Assembly: GCA_018903055.1 (NCBI GenBank)
Contig: JAHIPW010000042.1
Coordinates: 1 to 12,879 of the forward strand
Length of the DNA: 12,879 nucleotides
DNA from: DRGV01 sp018903055 [NCBI: bacterium]
Lineage (GTDB): Bacteria > UBP18 > UBA7526
Reading direction: 5' to 3'
Shown: positions 1-6,075 of the stretch, in pieces
How positions within the stretch are numbered: position 1 is the first letter of the stretch
Layout: each line of letters opens with the position of its first letter
The notes under the pieces: model-generated
Told to the model about the DNA's origin: nothing
Seen by the model: only the letters and a program-made list of their open reading frames with translations
Databases searched by the model: none
Translations under genes and position numbers: made by a program

Positions 1-883
1 AAATAAACATAATAGCAAAAAGGACGATTAGAATATTCTGGAATAGAAGGCTGAAGAGGGCAACAAGCATTAAGACAACTCCAATATTAACAATCCTTAT
101 TCTACCCACTCTATCGGCTAATACCCCTCCTAGGGATTCACCCAAAATTCCACTTAAGTGTATGGTGATCAAAAGCATACTGACGAGAAATTGCTCCAGA
201 CCATAAATCTTAGAGAAATAGACACCCAGCCACTGCCTTACCCCGTGGTAAAAAAAACTGATAGAGAATATGTAAAGGAATAAACGCAAGACCCGTCTGT
301 CAGAGAGCGCTTGAAGATAATTAAACTTCACCTTCTCTTTTACTAGAGAAATATCAGGAAAATAGAGATAAATCCCCAGGCAAACCAGCGCTGCCCCGAT
401 GGCCGGTAGTAAAAATATCCAGCGCCAAGGGATCAGTCCGCTCAAAAACAAGCCCAAAAGCGAAGAAGTAAAAGTAAGGCTAAAAAATCCCCCTACCTTC
501 TTGCCCCTCTCGCTAGAAGAAGAAGTTTTAGCAATCAAGATTAGACTTAAAGGTATAATGGCTGCCCCGGCTATACCAGCTAAAGTCCTCGCGGCAAAAA
601 GAGCATATAAACTGGGGGCTAAACCGGACAGAAGATTGGCTAAAGAGAAGATGCCTATACAAGAGAAGAGTATCCTTTTGAAATCCAGGCTCCTGGCCAG
701 TGGACCATAGAGCAACGCGGCCAGGCCATAAGGAAGCATATAAAGCCAGACAATCTTGCCGGCACAGAAATCATCTACCCTGAACGTATTAGCCACTGAA
801 GGAATTATTGCTGAAGCAGCAGCTACATTAAAAGAAAGGATAAAACCAGCTGAAGCAATAATGAAAAAAAGTGACCTTTTTAT
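1..883 (-). CDS. MFS transporter, partial (3' end beyond window)
   Basis: This is the N-terminal ~294 residues of a major facilitator superfamily transporter, likely the exporter of the polyketide made by the upstream genes. The reading frame is open from 883 to the window edge and has alternating hydrophobic segments of about 20 residues. The loop after TM2 carries a degenerate motif A (GPLARSLDFKR), and the later loop carries a clean motif A (GGVLADRVGRIR), the usual pair in the two MFS halves. The start is odd: no ATG, GTG or TTG lies in frame between the preceding in-frame stop and the first membrane helix. The best start is ATA at 883-881, preceded by GAGGAAGGC and overlapping the TAA stop of the aromatase gene as ATAA. 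An ATGA overlap changed by one base, or a sequencing error, would look the same. Next conserved residues would be KRSLFFIIASAG. The MFS assignment is firm; the substrate is inferred from context. Confidence 0.9.
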   Translation of the reverse strand, partial: MKRSLFFIIASAGFILSFNVAAASAIIPSVANTFRVDDFCAGKIVWLYMLPYGLAALLYGPLARSLDFKRILFSCIGIFSLANLLSGLAPSLYALFAARTLAGIAGAAIIPLSLILIAKTSSSSERGKKVGGFFSLTFTSSLLGLFLSGLIPWRWIFLLPAIGAALVCLGIYLYFPDISLVKEKVKFNYLQALSDRRVLRLFLYIFSISFFYHGVRQWLGVYFSKIYGLEQFLVSMLLITIHLSGILGESLGGVLADRVGRIRIVNIGVVLMLVALFSLLFQNILIVLFAIMFI

Positions 884-1320
884 GCCTTCCTCTCTTCCTC
901 AATAATACGTTTGAATATCTTCAGATTCTCCTGGGAGTGTTTATTAACCAGCTCCTCCACCTGGCGATCATTAAACTTGGCCTTCTCATCCATCTGGAAG
1001 TCCTGAATCCAGGTCATCAAAATACCCTGAGGTGTAGGAGTATAGAGCCAGATAATCTTCATATATTTGAAAGGGAATTCCGGGGGCAGCTTCTGGGCAT
1101 AGGCAAAATAATAATCCTTAAAAAGCAACCGAAAAGATTGCCAGGAGTGGCCTTCATGGTCAGTTAAGCGGAAGGTGAGTTTATTGCCTTCGCGTTTTAA
1201 AATCTTGGCCTCCTTATATTCCTCCCCAAATAGTTCTGTCCAGCGTTCAATATCGTTAGAGATGTCGAAGATTTTATCGTAGGACGCGTTAATCAGAATA
1301 GAATTACTGGTATGTCCCAT
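880..1320 (-). CDS. SRPBCC-family polyketide aromatase/cyclase (TcmN/WhiE-VI-like)
   Basis: A single-domain, 146-residue SRPBCC (Bet v1 / START-like) protein. Its landmarks match the aromatase/cyclases of type II polyketide synthases that direct first-ring closure and dehydration of ACP-bound poly-beta-ketones: an early DIERWTELFGEEY segment, a middle LTFRLTDHEG...SWQSFR stretch, then PEFPFKYMKIIWLY and MTWIQDFQM, and a C-terminal helix rich in charged residues (residues ~115-146). In TcmN- and WhiE-type enzymes the equivalent pieces read roughly 'DIxRWPELFPEY', 'PFxYMxIxWxY' and 'MxWxQDFxM', recalled from the family. Length equals the mono-domain type (TcmN N-domain, ZhuI), not the di-domain reducing type. 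The start at 1320 follows AAAGGAGGTAGAAG, a strong ribosome binding site. The stop TAA overlaps the presumed ATA start of the MFS gene. It acts in the cytoplasm with the KS pair and ACP upstream. Confidence 0.88.
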   Translation of the reverse strand: MGHTSNSILINASYDKIFDISNDIERWTELFGEEYKEAKILKREGNKLTFRLTDHEGHSWQSFRLLFKDYYFAYAQKLPPEFPFKYMKIIWLYTPTPQGILMTWIQDFQMDEKAKFNDRQVEELVNKHSQENLKIFKRIIEEERKA

Positions 1321-1340
1321 CTTCTACCTCCTTTAAATGA

Positions 1341-1382
1341 GCCCACAACTTACGGAACAAAGTGAACGTAAGTTGTTTGGGC
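1341..1382. repeat. Inverted repeat between cyclase and aromatase genes
   Basis: ACAACTTACG (1345-1354) pairs with CGTAAGTTGT (1367-1376); the outer GCCC (1341-1344) also pairs with GGGC (1379-1382) across a two-base bulge. The hairpin sits in the spacer of the operon, just upstream of the aromatase ribosome binding site. There is no T-tract, so it is not an obvious terminator; it may stabilise or process the mRNA, or be one of the mini-palindromes scattered through this DNA. Confidence 0.6.
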
Positions 1383-1440
1383 GAATTTATCCCGAGGCTG
1401 CAAAGCGGCCGAGGGATCTCAGCTGACTGTGCGAATTTAT
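1381..1440. repeat. Direct repeat GCGAATTTAT flanking a ~40-bp insert
   Basis: The ten bases GCGAATTTAT occur at 1381-1390 and again at 1431-1440. The 40 bp between them are GC-rich (CCGAGGCTGC...GGCCGAGGGA). The second copy contains the stop codon of the PF04199 cyclase (TAA at 1439-1437). The arrangement resembles a small insertion with a target duplication, but could be chance duplication. Confidence 0.4.
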
Positions 1441-2240
1441 TCAATCATGGCCACCACCCGGGCAAAGCTTGCTCCGGCATCTTTTATCCTTACCGGGAAG
1501 CAGGCAACCTTAAAGCCAAAGGGCTTGGGCAGTTTATCCAGATTGGCTAAGCGCTCTATATGAGCGTATTCCCTATTTCGACCGTAAAAATGGGCCGGCC
1601 AGAGAACCGTTTTGTCTTTCTTTAATAAGAAATCCTTGAGCATTGCGGGATAGGGTCGGTCAAAACCCAGGGTATCGATTCCCATCACTTTTATGCCCTG
1701 ATCCAAAAGCCACTCTATGGCCTCTGCACTCACCCCACAGAATTTGGTCATATAGTCTTTGTCGCCAAAGTGTTTATCGGCGCCGGTATGCAGAAGGACG
1801 ATGTCCTTTGGCTTTAATCTATAACCAATCTTATCCAGCGAAGTTTCTAAGTCTTTCCTGGTAATTGCTTCTGCTGCTTTCTTATGGGTTAGATCCAGGA
1901 CTACTCCATCTCCATAAAACCAATCCAGTGGCAGATCATCAATCTTTTTTGACTCCCTACCTTCACATCTTGTGCCAAAATGAAAAGGGGCATCCACATG
2001 TGTTCCGGTATGCACACTGCAATAAACCATCTCCAGAGAGAGGAATTCTTCATCAGGTAAATCGCTGGGTTTGATTATCCTTTTCCCTAAGAGATGTAAG
2101 ATGAAGCCCTTGAGGCTCTTGCGCATCATTAACCGATTCAAATGCTCAATGCCTTTTTTATGGGCAAGCCTCTCTATCCTAATGGGATGGGCCTCAGGAT
2201 TCTTATCATCGATGGGTAGGCTTAAATCAATGAATCTCAT
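1437..2240 (-). CDS. PF04199 cyclase / kynurenine-formamidase-like metal-dependent protein
   Basis: A 267-residue member of the 'putative cyclase' family PF04199 (KynB-type fold). The metal-binding signature HxGTHxDxPxH is intact as HTGTHVDAPFH at residues 77-87, and the C-terminal landmarks AHFYGRNREYAHIERLANLDKLP and a closing ARVVAMIE-like segment are also family-typical. Family members hydrolyse N-formylkynurenine or act as later-ring cyclases in aromatic polyketide pathways (DpsY-type proteins, as I recall). Sitting one base after the ACP stop (TAA-A-ATG) and upstream of an SRPBCC aromatase, it is most simply read as a polyketide ring cyclase acting after the first cyclisation. No tryptophan-degradation genes are in the window, which argues against kynurenine formamidase. 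There is no strong Shine-Dalgarno sequence, so translation is probably coupled to the ACP gene. Family is secure; exact reaction inferred. Confidence 0.85.
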   Translation of the reverse strand: MRFIDLSLPIDDKNPEAHPIRIERLAHKKGIEHLNRLMMRKSLKGFILHLLGKRIIKPSDLPDEEFLSLEMVYCSVHTGTHVDAPFHFGTRCEGRESKKIDDLPLDWFYGDGVVLDLTHKKAAEAITRKDLETSLDKIGYRLKPKDIVLLHTGADKHFGDKDYMTKFCGVSAEAIEWLLDQGIKVMGIDTLGFDRPYPAMLKDFLLKKDKTVLWPAHFYGRNREYAHIERLANLDKLPKPFGFKVACFPVRIKDAGASFARVVAMIE

Positions 2241-2241
2241 T

Positions 2242-2481
2242 TTAGGACGCAGCCTTTTTGCTTTCGATAAGGGTAACTATCTCTTGGGGTGAGCTGGACT
2301 TAGTAATTTCCTTGGCGTCAATCTTTACCCCGAATTTTTTCTCCAAGGCAACGGTCAGATCTACCATCTCTGTAGAATCCACTCCTAAAGAATCAGATAG
2401 TTTCTCCTCCACCTTAACTTCTTCCGGTTTCACGCTTAAGGTTTGGACAATAGCCTCTTTTACCTCCTCTTCCACTGACAT
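2242..2481 (-). CDS. Acyl carrier protein of a type II polyketide synthase
   Basis: A 79-residue acidic carrier protein. The phosphopantetheine attachment serine is Ser36 in LGVDSTEMVDL, followed by the usual helix II and the VALEKKFGVKI helix. N-terminal EEEVKEAIVQTLSVKPEEV is the standard ACP helix I. Length is that of a free-standing ACP. It would carry the growing poly-beta-ketone between KS-alpha/KS-beta and the cyclases and needs a phosphopantetheinyl transferase encoded elsewhere. The start at 2481 is preceded by GAAGGAGGTGTAAT, the strongest kind of ribosome binding site, as expected for a protein required in excess. It is separated from KS-beta upstream by 258 bp of palindromic repeats and followed after one base by the PF04199 cyclase gene. 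A housekeeping fatty-acid ACP is less likely given the neighbours (KS-alpha/KS-beta plus cyclases). Confidence 0.93.
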   Translation of the reverse strand: MSVEEEVKEAIVQTLSVKPEEVKVEEKLSDSLGVDSTEMVDLTVALEKKFGVKIDAKEITKSSSPQEIVTLIESKKAAS

Positions 2482-2504
2482 ATTACACCTCCTTCAATGA
2501 GCAG

Positions 2505-2605
2505 ACCCCGCACCTTTGATTTATTTATCTTTCACTTTTTACATATTCAAAATGTTAAACAATCATTCCTTAAAGCAAAATATGAATCCTAAAAAGGTGC
2601 GGGGT
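2505..2605. repeat. 13-bp perfect inverted repeat enclosing AT-rich DNA
   Basis: ACCCCGCACCTTT at 2505-2517 is exactly inverted as AAAGGTGCGGGGT at 2593-2605, enclosing 75 bp of AT-rich sequence upstream of the ACP gene. It is one of three palindromes packed between KS-beta and ACP. The enclosed DNA has only weak promoter-like matches on the minus strand, so I do not call a promoter there. The ends resemble the CCCC...GGGG ends of the element inside panC. Confidence 0.65.
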
Positions 2606-2617
2606 AGGCCGTAGGCC

Positions 2618-2699
2618 GTCTGCGAATTGAACCCAGCACTAATTTGCTTAAGTTATCGTATAATTCAAATTAGTGCTGGGTCAAATTCAGCCTGCAGAC
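2618..2699. repeat. Long imperfect palindrome between KS-beta and ACP
   Basis: The core arms ACCCAGCACTAATTTG (2631-2646) and CAAATTAGTGCTGGGT (2666-2681) are perfectly complementary over 16 bp. Pairing continues outside after a two-base mismatch with GAATT/AATTC (2624-2628, 2684-2688), and further with GTCTGC (2618-2623) and GCAGAC (2694-2699). The 19-base loop is AT-rich. In RNA this would form a very stable hairpin in the operon transcript; no T-tract follows on the minus strand. Confidence 0.7.
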
Positions 2700-2735
2700 T
2701 TATGTTTGCTCACTTCGTTCGCCTCCATAAGTCTG
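2695..2735. repeat. Third palindrome, abutting the KS-beta stop
   Basis: CAGACTTATG (2695-2704) pairs perfectly with CATAAGTCTG (2726-2735). The 21-base loop contains TTGCTCACTTCGTTCGCC, which resembles the CGCTTCGCTCAC piece of the element before the KS-alpha start. The palindrome ends five bases from the KS-beta stop codon (2742-2740) and overlaps the outer arm of the neighbouring palindrome. Confidence 0.65.
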
Positions 2736-2739
2736 GGCT

Positions 2740-3978
2740 TCATTTGACCTTCTCTAGTGCCATCACGGCATTAATCCCTCCCCGACCGCGAGATATGACC
2801 AGAGCGCGTTTGATCTCTTTAGGCCGGGCCTTATTGGGGACATAATCTAAATCGCATTCCGGGTCAGGATTTCTATAATTTATTGTGGGACAGATGGTAT
2901 TAAACATCATACTCAAGACGGTAGTAATGACATCCACACTTCCCTGGGCACCCAGCATATTGCCAAACATGGACTTCGGTACGCTTACGGGAATGTCTTT
3001 TGCCTTCTTGCCAAAAACCTTCTTTATTGCTTTGGTCTCGCTTATGTCTCCAGCAAGAGTTGCTACTCCATCAGCACAGATATAATCAATACTCTCCTTA
3101 TCAAATCCTGCTTCCTTAAGCGTCTCCTCAATGGCTTTAGCCAAATGGATTCCCTCCGGATCTGGCTCGATGCGATCATATCCATCGCAATTGGTATGAA
3201 AACCGCAAATTCTGGCATAGATAGGGGCCTTTCTTTTCCGGGCTTCATCCAACCTTTCTAAGATTAAAACTCCTGAGCCCTCAGCAATAACAAATCCGTC
3301 ACGCTCCTTATCAAAAGGTGCGTAGGCCTGCTCCGGTTTTTCATTCTTTCTGGAAAGGGAGCCAGAGGTATTACAGCATAAGAGGGCATAGGGGCTAACT
3401 GGTGCCTCCATTCCACCAGCCAAAACCAAATCCAGTTTTTCTCTCTCTAAGGTCCGGGCTCCGTAAGCGATGGCCATCAAGGAGCCGGCCCGGTCAGCAA
3501 CCACGGTCTTAGAATATCCTTTAATTCCATAAAAGATAGAAATCTGTCCCTGGGGGGCAGCGGGAAACCATGCCGAGACCATAAAGGGACTAATACCCTC
3601 CCGTCCTTCCACATAGAGGTCCCTTAATTCTGTTTCCGCAAAGAGCCAGCCGCCGATAGCATTGCCCATAAAGATTCCTGTGCGCTTGAGATCAAAATTC
3701 TTCAGATCAATATCGGCATCTTTCAAAGCCAGTTCTGCTGCTACTAAAGCCAGATGGGAGAAGAGGTCGATCTTTTTCAGAAGTCGGGGGGAGAAACTAT
3801 TGCTATAAGACTCAAGTTCCTTAACCTGTCCGGCAATGCGCGAAGGATAGAGTGAAGAATCAAAGCGGGTAATAGGGGTGATAGAAGAATTTCCCTCTCG
3901 AATATGCTGCCAGAAATTTGCTTTTCCAATTCCGGCCGGAGAGACTATGCCCATTCCGGTAATAACAATCTCCGCCAT
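2740..3978 (-). CDS. KS-beta / chain-length factor of a type II polyketide synthase
   Basis: A 412-residue thiolase-fold ketosynthase partner that lacks the catalytic triad. At the active-site elbow, where KS-alpha has STGCTAG, this protein has VADRAGS, so Cys is replaced by Arg163 (actinobacterial chain-length factors usually have Gln). The two histidine motifs are also changed: ADGVAT with Asp303 in place of His, and SMFGNMLGA with Asn340. Lys335 and the scaffold motifs (VITGMGIVSPAG at the N-terminus, APFDKERDGFVIAEGSG in the middle) are retained. It should heterodimerise with KS-alpha and set the length of the polyketide. The start is ATG at 3978, whose A is the last base of the KS-alpha TGA stop (TGATG), with GGGAGGAAG as Shine-Dalgarno; a TTG one codon upstream is unnecessary. 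One-base overlap fits translational coupling for 1:1 production. KS-beta role is very likely. Confidence 0.92.
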   Translation of the reverse strand: MAEIVITGMGIVSPAGIGKANFWQHIREGNSSITPITRFDSSLYPSRIAGQVKELESYSNSFSPRLLKKIDLFSHLALVAAELALKDADIDLKNFDLKRTGIFMGNAIGGWLFAETELRDLYVEGREGISPFMVSAWFPAAPQGQISIFYGIKGYSKTVVADRAGSLMAIAYGARTLEREKLDLVLAGGMEAPVSPYALLCCNTSGSLSRKNEKPEQAYAPFDKERDGFVIAEGSGVLILERLDEARKRKAPIYARICGFHTNCDGYDRIEPDPEGIHLAKAIEETLKEAGFDKESIDYICADGVATLAGDISETKAIKKVFGKKAKDIPVSVPKSMFGNMLGAQGSVDVITTVLSMMFNTICPTINYRNPDPECDLDYVPNKARPKEIKRALVISRGRGGINAVMALEKVK

Positions 3979-5243
3979 CAATCTTCCTCCCAGCGCTTCA
4001 GAATCATAGAGGAATGTATTCCGGAAAAACCGGAAGTCGTCTTTAGAATATAATCCACCCTCTCTTCTCTCCCTTTATTGGGTATGTAGTCCAGATCACA
4101 CTCTGGATCGGGAACCTCCTGATTGCCAGTAGGCGGCAAAAAGTTATTTTTAAAGATTAAGGTGCAAACAACCAACTCCAGCGCATTAGCCGCCGCTAAG
4201 GGATGGCCAAGCATAGATTTTAGGGAACTAACAGGAATTTTATAGGCGTAATTGCCAAAGACCTTCTTATAGGCGTTGGTTTCGAAAATATCATTTTGAC
4301 GCGTAGATGAACCATGAGCACTGATATGCCCAATCTTCTCCGGCCCAATGCCCGCATCTTCTAAAGTGAGGTTTATACATTCCGCCATGGCCTCTCCGTC
4401 ATCCGGCAAATCGGTCATATGAAAAGCATTATTGCAGGTTCCATAACCAACAACCTCTGCATAAATCTTGGCCTTGCGCTTTCGGGCATGTTCTAATTCC
4501 TCCAAGACTAAGATGCCACAACCTTCGGAAATGACAAAACCGTCGCGTTTACCATCAAAGGGGCGGGAAGCCTTTTCTGGTTCATCGTTAGAAACAGAAA
4601 GTACATTAACCACATCGAAGGCGCCGAAAGTAATGGGGGTAATGGGAGCTTCAGAGGCCCCGGTAATAATTACCTCCTGCCTTCCATCCTGAATCATCTC
4701 ATAGGATAGACCAACAGAATCTGTTCCCGCAGTGCAGCCGGTAGAGACCGTAAGACAGACGCCGTTTAATTTATAAAGGGTGGAAATCTCACTGGAAGGG
4801 GTATTAAACATAGAGGCATCATAGAGGTCGGGACGAACTAAGCGGGGGTCGATGGGCGCTTTTCCCATATTGGTTACCCGTAAGAACTCCTCTTCCATAT
4901 ATCTTGTGCCACAGATGGCATTTGCCAGAACTACTCCTACACCTTCTTTGTTTTCTTGACCAAGATCCAAAGAAGAATCTTCGATAGCCATTTTGGTAGC
5001 GGCCAGAGCAAACTGCACATAGCGGTCCATCCTTCTTACCATCTCTTCACTTAAACCAAATTTGTAGGGGTCAAAGTTCTCAACTTGTGCCGCAATCTGG
5101 GAGTTAAACTGGGAAACATCATAATTGGTTACTCTCTTTATCGCTGAAACCCCTTTAGATATATTGCCCCAGAATTCTTCCAGGCCGATACCACTGGGGG
5201 CGATTACTCCTAAGCCGGTTATAACTACTCTTTTCTTTTCCAT
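3978..5243 (-). CDS. KS-alpha ketosynthase of a type II polyketide synthase
   Basis: A 421-residue FabF-like condensing enzyme that extends the ACP-bound chain with malonyl units. The catalytic residues are visible: Cys170 in VSTGCTAGTDS, His310 in SAHGSSTRQND, Lys342 and His347 in SLKSMLGHPLAA. The N-terminus RVVITGLGVIAPSGIG and the GKRDGFVISEGCG segment are standard. Being followed with a one-base overlap by a triad-less homologue identifies it as the KS-alpha of a KS-alpha/KS-beta pair rather than housekeeping FabF. I take ATG at 5243 (MEKKRVV) as the start: the frame stays open to 5291, but that extension is translated repeat DNA (CAGATTAG/GAGCGAAGCGA) and has no homology to the family. 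No clear Shine-Dalgarno precedes 5243. The gene follows the TIGR04076-like gene on the same strand. Aryl-polyene KS/CLF pairs are an alternative, but the aromatase downstream argues for an aromatic product. Confidence 0.93.
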   Translation of the reverse strand: MEKKRVVITGLGVIAPSGIGLEEFWGNISKGVSAIKRVTNYDVSQFNSQIAAQVENFDPYKFGLSEEMVRRMDRYVQFALAATKMAIEDSSLDLGQENKEGVGVVLANAICGTRYMEEEFLRVTNMGKAPIDPRLVRPDLYDASMFNTPSSEISTLYKLNGVCLTVSTGCTAGTDSVGLSYEMIQDGRQEVIITGASEAPITPITFGAFDVVNVLSVSNDEPEKASRPFDGKRDGFVISEGCGILVLEELEHARKRKAKIYAEVVGYGTCNNAFHMTDLPDDGEAMAECINLTLEDAGIGPEKIGHISAHGSSTRQNDIFETNAYKKVFGNYAYKIPVSSLKSMLGHPLAAANALELVVCTLIFKNNFLPPTGNQEVPDPECDLDYIPNKGREERVDYILKTTSGFSGIHSSMILKRWEED

Positions 5244-5345
5244 TAGTTCGCTTCGCTCACTAATTGCACAGATTAGCACAGATTTGCTCACAGATTAGCA
5301 CAGATAAAATATCTGCGATCATCTGTATCTTTTAATCTGTGCCCA
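5244..5345. repeat. Repeat element A, directly before the KS-alpha start
   Basis: A roughly 100-bp element beginning at the start codon: ATTAGTTCGCTTCGCTCAC, TAAT, then CACAGATTAGCACAGATTT and, after a turn, ATCTGCGATCATCTGTATC and TTTTAATCTGTG. The halves are complementary (CAGATTAG/AATCTG, CACAGAT/ATCTGT), so it can fold on itself. A clearly related copy lies before the TIGR04076-like gene at 5941-6036. The innermost part ATTAGT...ACTAAT is itself a six-base inverted repeat. Confidence 0.7.
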
Positions 5346-5358
5346 TCTGTGGTTAGCA

Positions 5359-5940
5359 TTAAGAAACCCTACTCACCCTAAAAACGATATTTCCCCCATC
5401 CGGGCAGGTTACGGTATCTATGGAGTCTGGATTGTCCATAAAGAAAAATTTTGCTCCAAAATTAAGGGCAAAGAGTGCCGGAAACATAGTATGATAGGCG
5501 GCTCCACACATATTAGGTATACACTTCAACCCTTCCACTTCAAATTTATTACCTAATTTATAACCATAGGCACATTTCCCTTTGGCCTTAACTACCTCCA
5601 CAAGCATCTTTTTCGGCTGCGGGCCTTTATAAGTGGGGTCTTTGGGTATCCTTTCGACCTTTTTCTCTTCATCCAATATCTCTGCTTTGAATTCTAACTT
5701 CCCCCCGTCAGGACAGGTAATAAAAATGGAGCGCTGATTATCCATAAAGGGAAAACGCGCTCCAAAACTTAAGGCATAAATACAGGGAAAAAGAGCATGA
5801 GCTAAACCCAGACAGAAATGCTTAGGGGGATGGGTAAAATCCTCTAAGATGATTTCATCACCAATCTTATATCCGTGATAGCAATGACCCTCTACCTTAT
5901 TAACCGTAAGCTTTAATCTGGGAAATGATCTCTTAGCCAT
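5359..5940 (-). CDS. Tandem TIGR04076-like two-domain protein
   Basis: A 193-residue cytoplasmic protein built of two copies of one ~80-residue domain that I recognise as TIGR04076-like (a family of unknown function). Copy 1 spans about residues 9-88, copy 2 about 111-190, with a Lys/Pro-rich linker. Each copy has GxCxxGYKxG (residues 18-27 and 121-130), a middle Cys (43, 145), a FPxxxALxFGAxFxFMDN block (51-68, 153-170) and TCPDGG (75-80, 178-183). Cys20/43/76 match Cys123/145/179 in position, suggesting a structural or metal-binding trio per domain. Members are usually single-domain, as far as I recall. The start ATG at 5940 has AAAAGGAAC about eight bases upstream, supplied by the repeat element. 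It lies between the reductase and KS-alpha in the polyketide operon. Function unknown; context suggests a role in processing or binding the polyketide. Confidence 0.85.
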   Translation of the reverse strand: MAKRSFPRLKLTVNKVEGHCYHGYKIGDEIILEDFTHPPKHFCLGLAHALFPCIYALSFGARFPFMDNQRSIFITCPDGGKLEFKAEILDEEKKVERIPKDPTYKGPQPKKMLVEVVKAKGKCAYGYKLGNKFEVEGLKCIPNMCGAAYHTMFPALFALNFGAKFFFMDNPDSIDTVTCPDGGNIVFRVSRVS

Positions 5941-6036
5941 TAATTAGTTCCTTTTGCTCACTAATTACACAGATTAGCACAGATTTATATCACAGATTGG
6001 CACAGATATCTGCGATTATCTGTGTCTTTTAATCTG
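5941..6036. repeat. Repeat element B, directly before the TIGR04076-like start
   Basis: A second copy of the element found at 5244-5345, again starting immediately upstream of a start codon: TTAGTTCCTTTTGCTCACTA, then CACAGATTAGCACAGATTT, CACAGATTGGCACAGAT, ATCTGCGATTATCTGTGTC and TTTTAATCTG. By eye about four of five bases match copy A. On the minus strand the copy provides AAAAGGAAC, the best available ribosome binding site for this gene. Confidence 0.7.
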
Positions 6037-6038
6037 CC

Positions 6039-6074
6039 TGCCCCGTAGCTCGCCGAAGGCGATGGTATGGGGCA
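6039..6074. repeat. Imperfect palindrome with CGCC-GAA-GGCG core, after the reductase gene
   Basis: TGCCCC (6039-6044) pairs with GGGGCA (6069-6074), and an inner CGCC (6051-6054) pairs with GGCG (6058-6061). It begins two bases after the reductase stop on the minus strand. The shape (CCCC/GGGG ends with a CGCCnnnGGCG core) resembles the element inside panC. No T-tract follows, so an intrinsic terminator is unlikely and read-through into the TIGR04076-like gene is expected. Confidence 0.6.
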
Positions 6075-6075
6075 A

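Noticed and set aside
399-710. 103-residue open frame on the plus strand
   Set aside because: It lies opposite the MFS gene, whose membrane-protein frame on the minus strand is convincing; the plus product has no recognisable domain.
1437-2240. Kynurenine formamidase of tryptophan degradation
   Set aside because: The family signature fits, but there is no tryptophan-degradation gene nearby and the gene is one base from an ACP gene in a PKS operon.
5244-5291. Longer N-terminus for KS-alpha
   Set aside because: The extra 16 residues are translated repeat DNA, with the family's normal N-terminus starting at ATG 5243.
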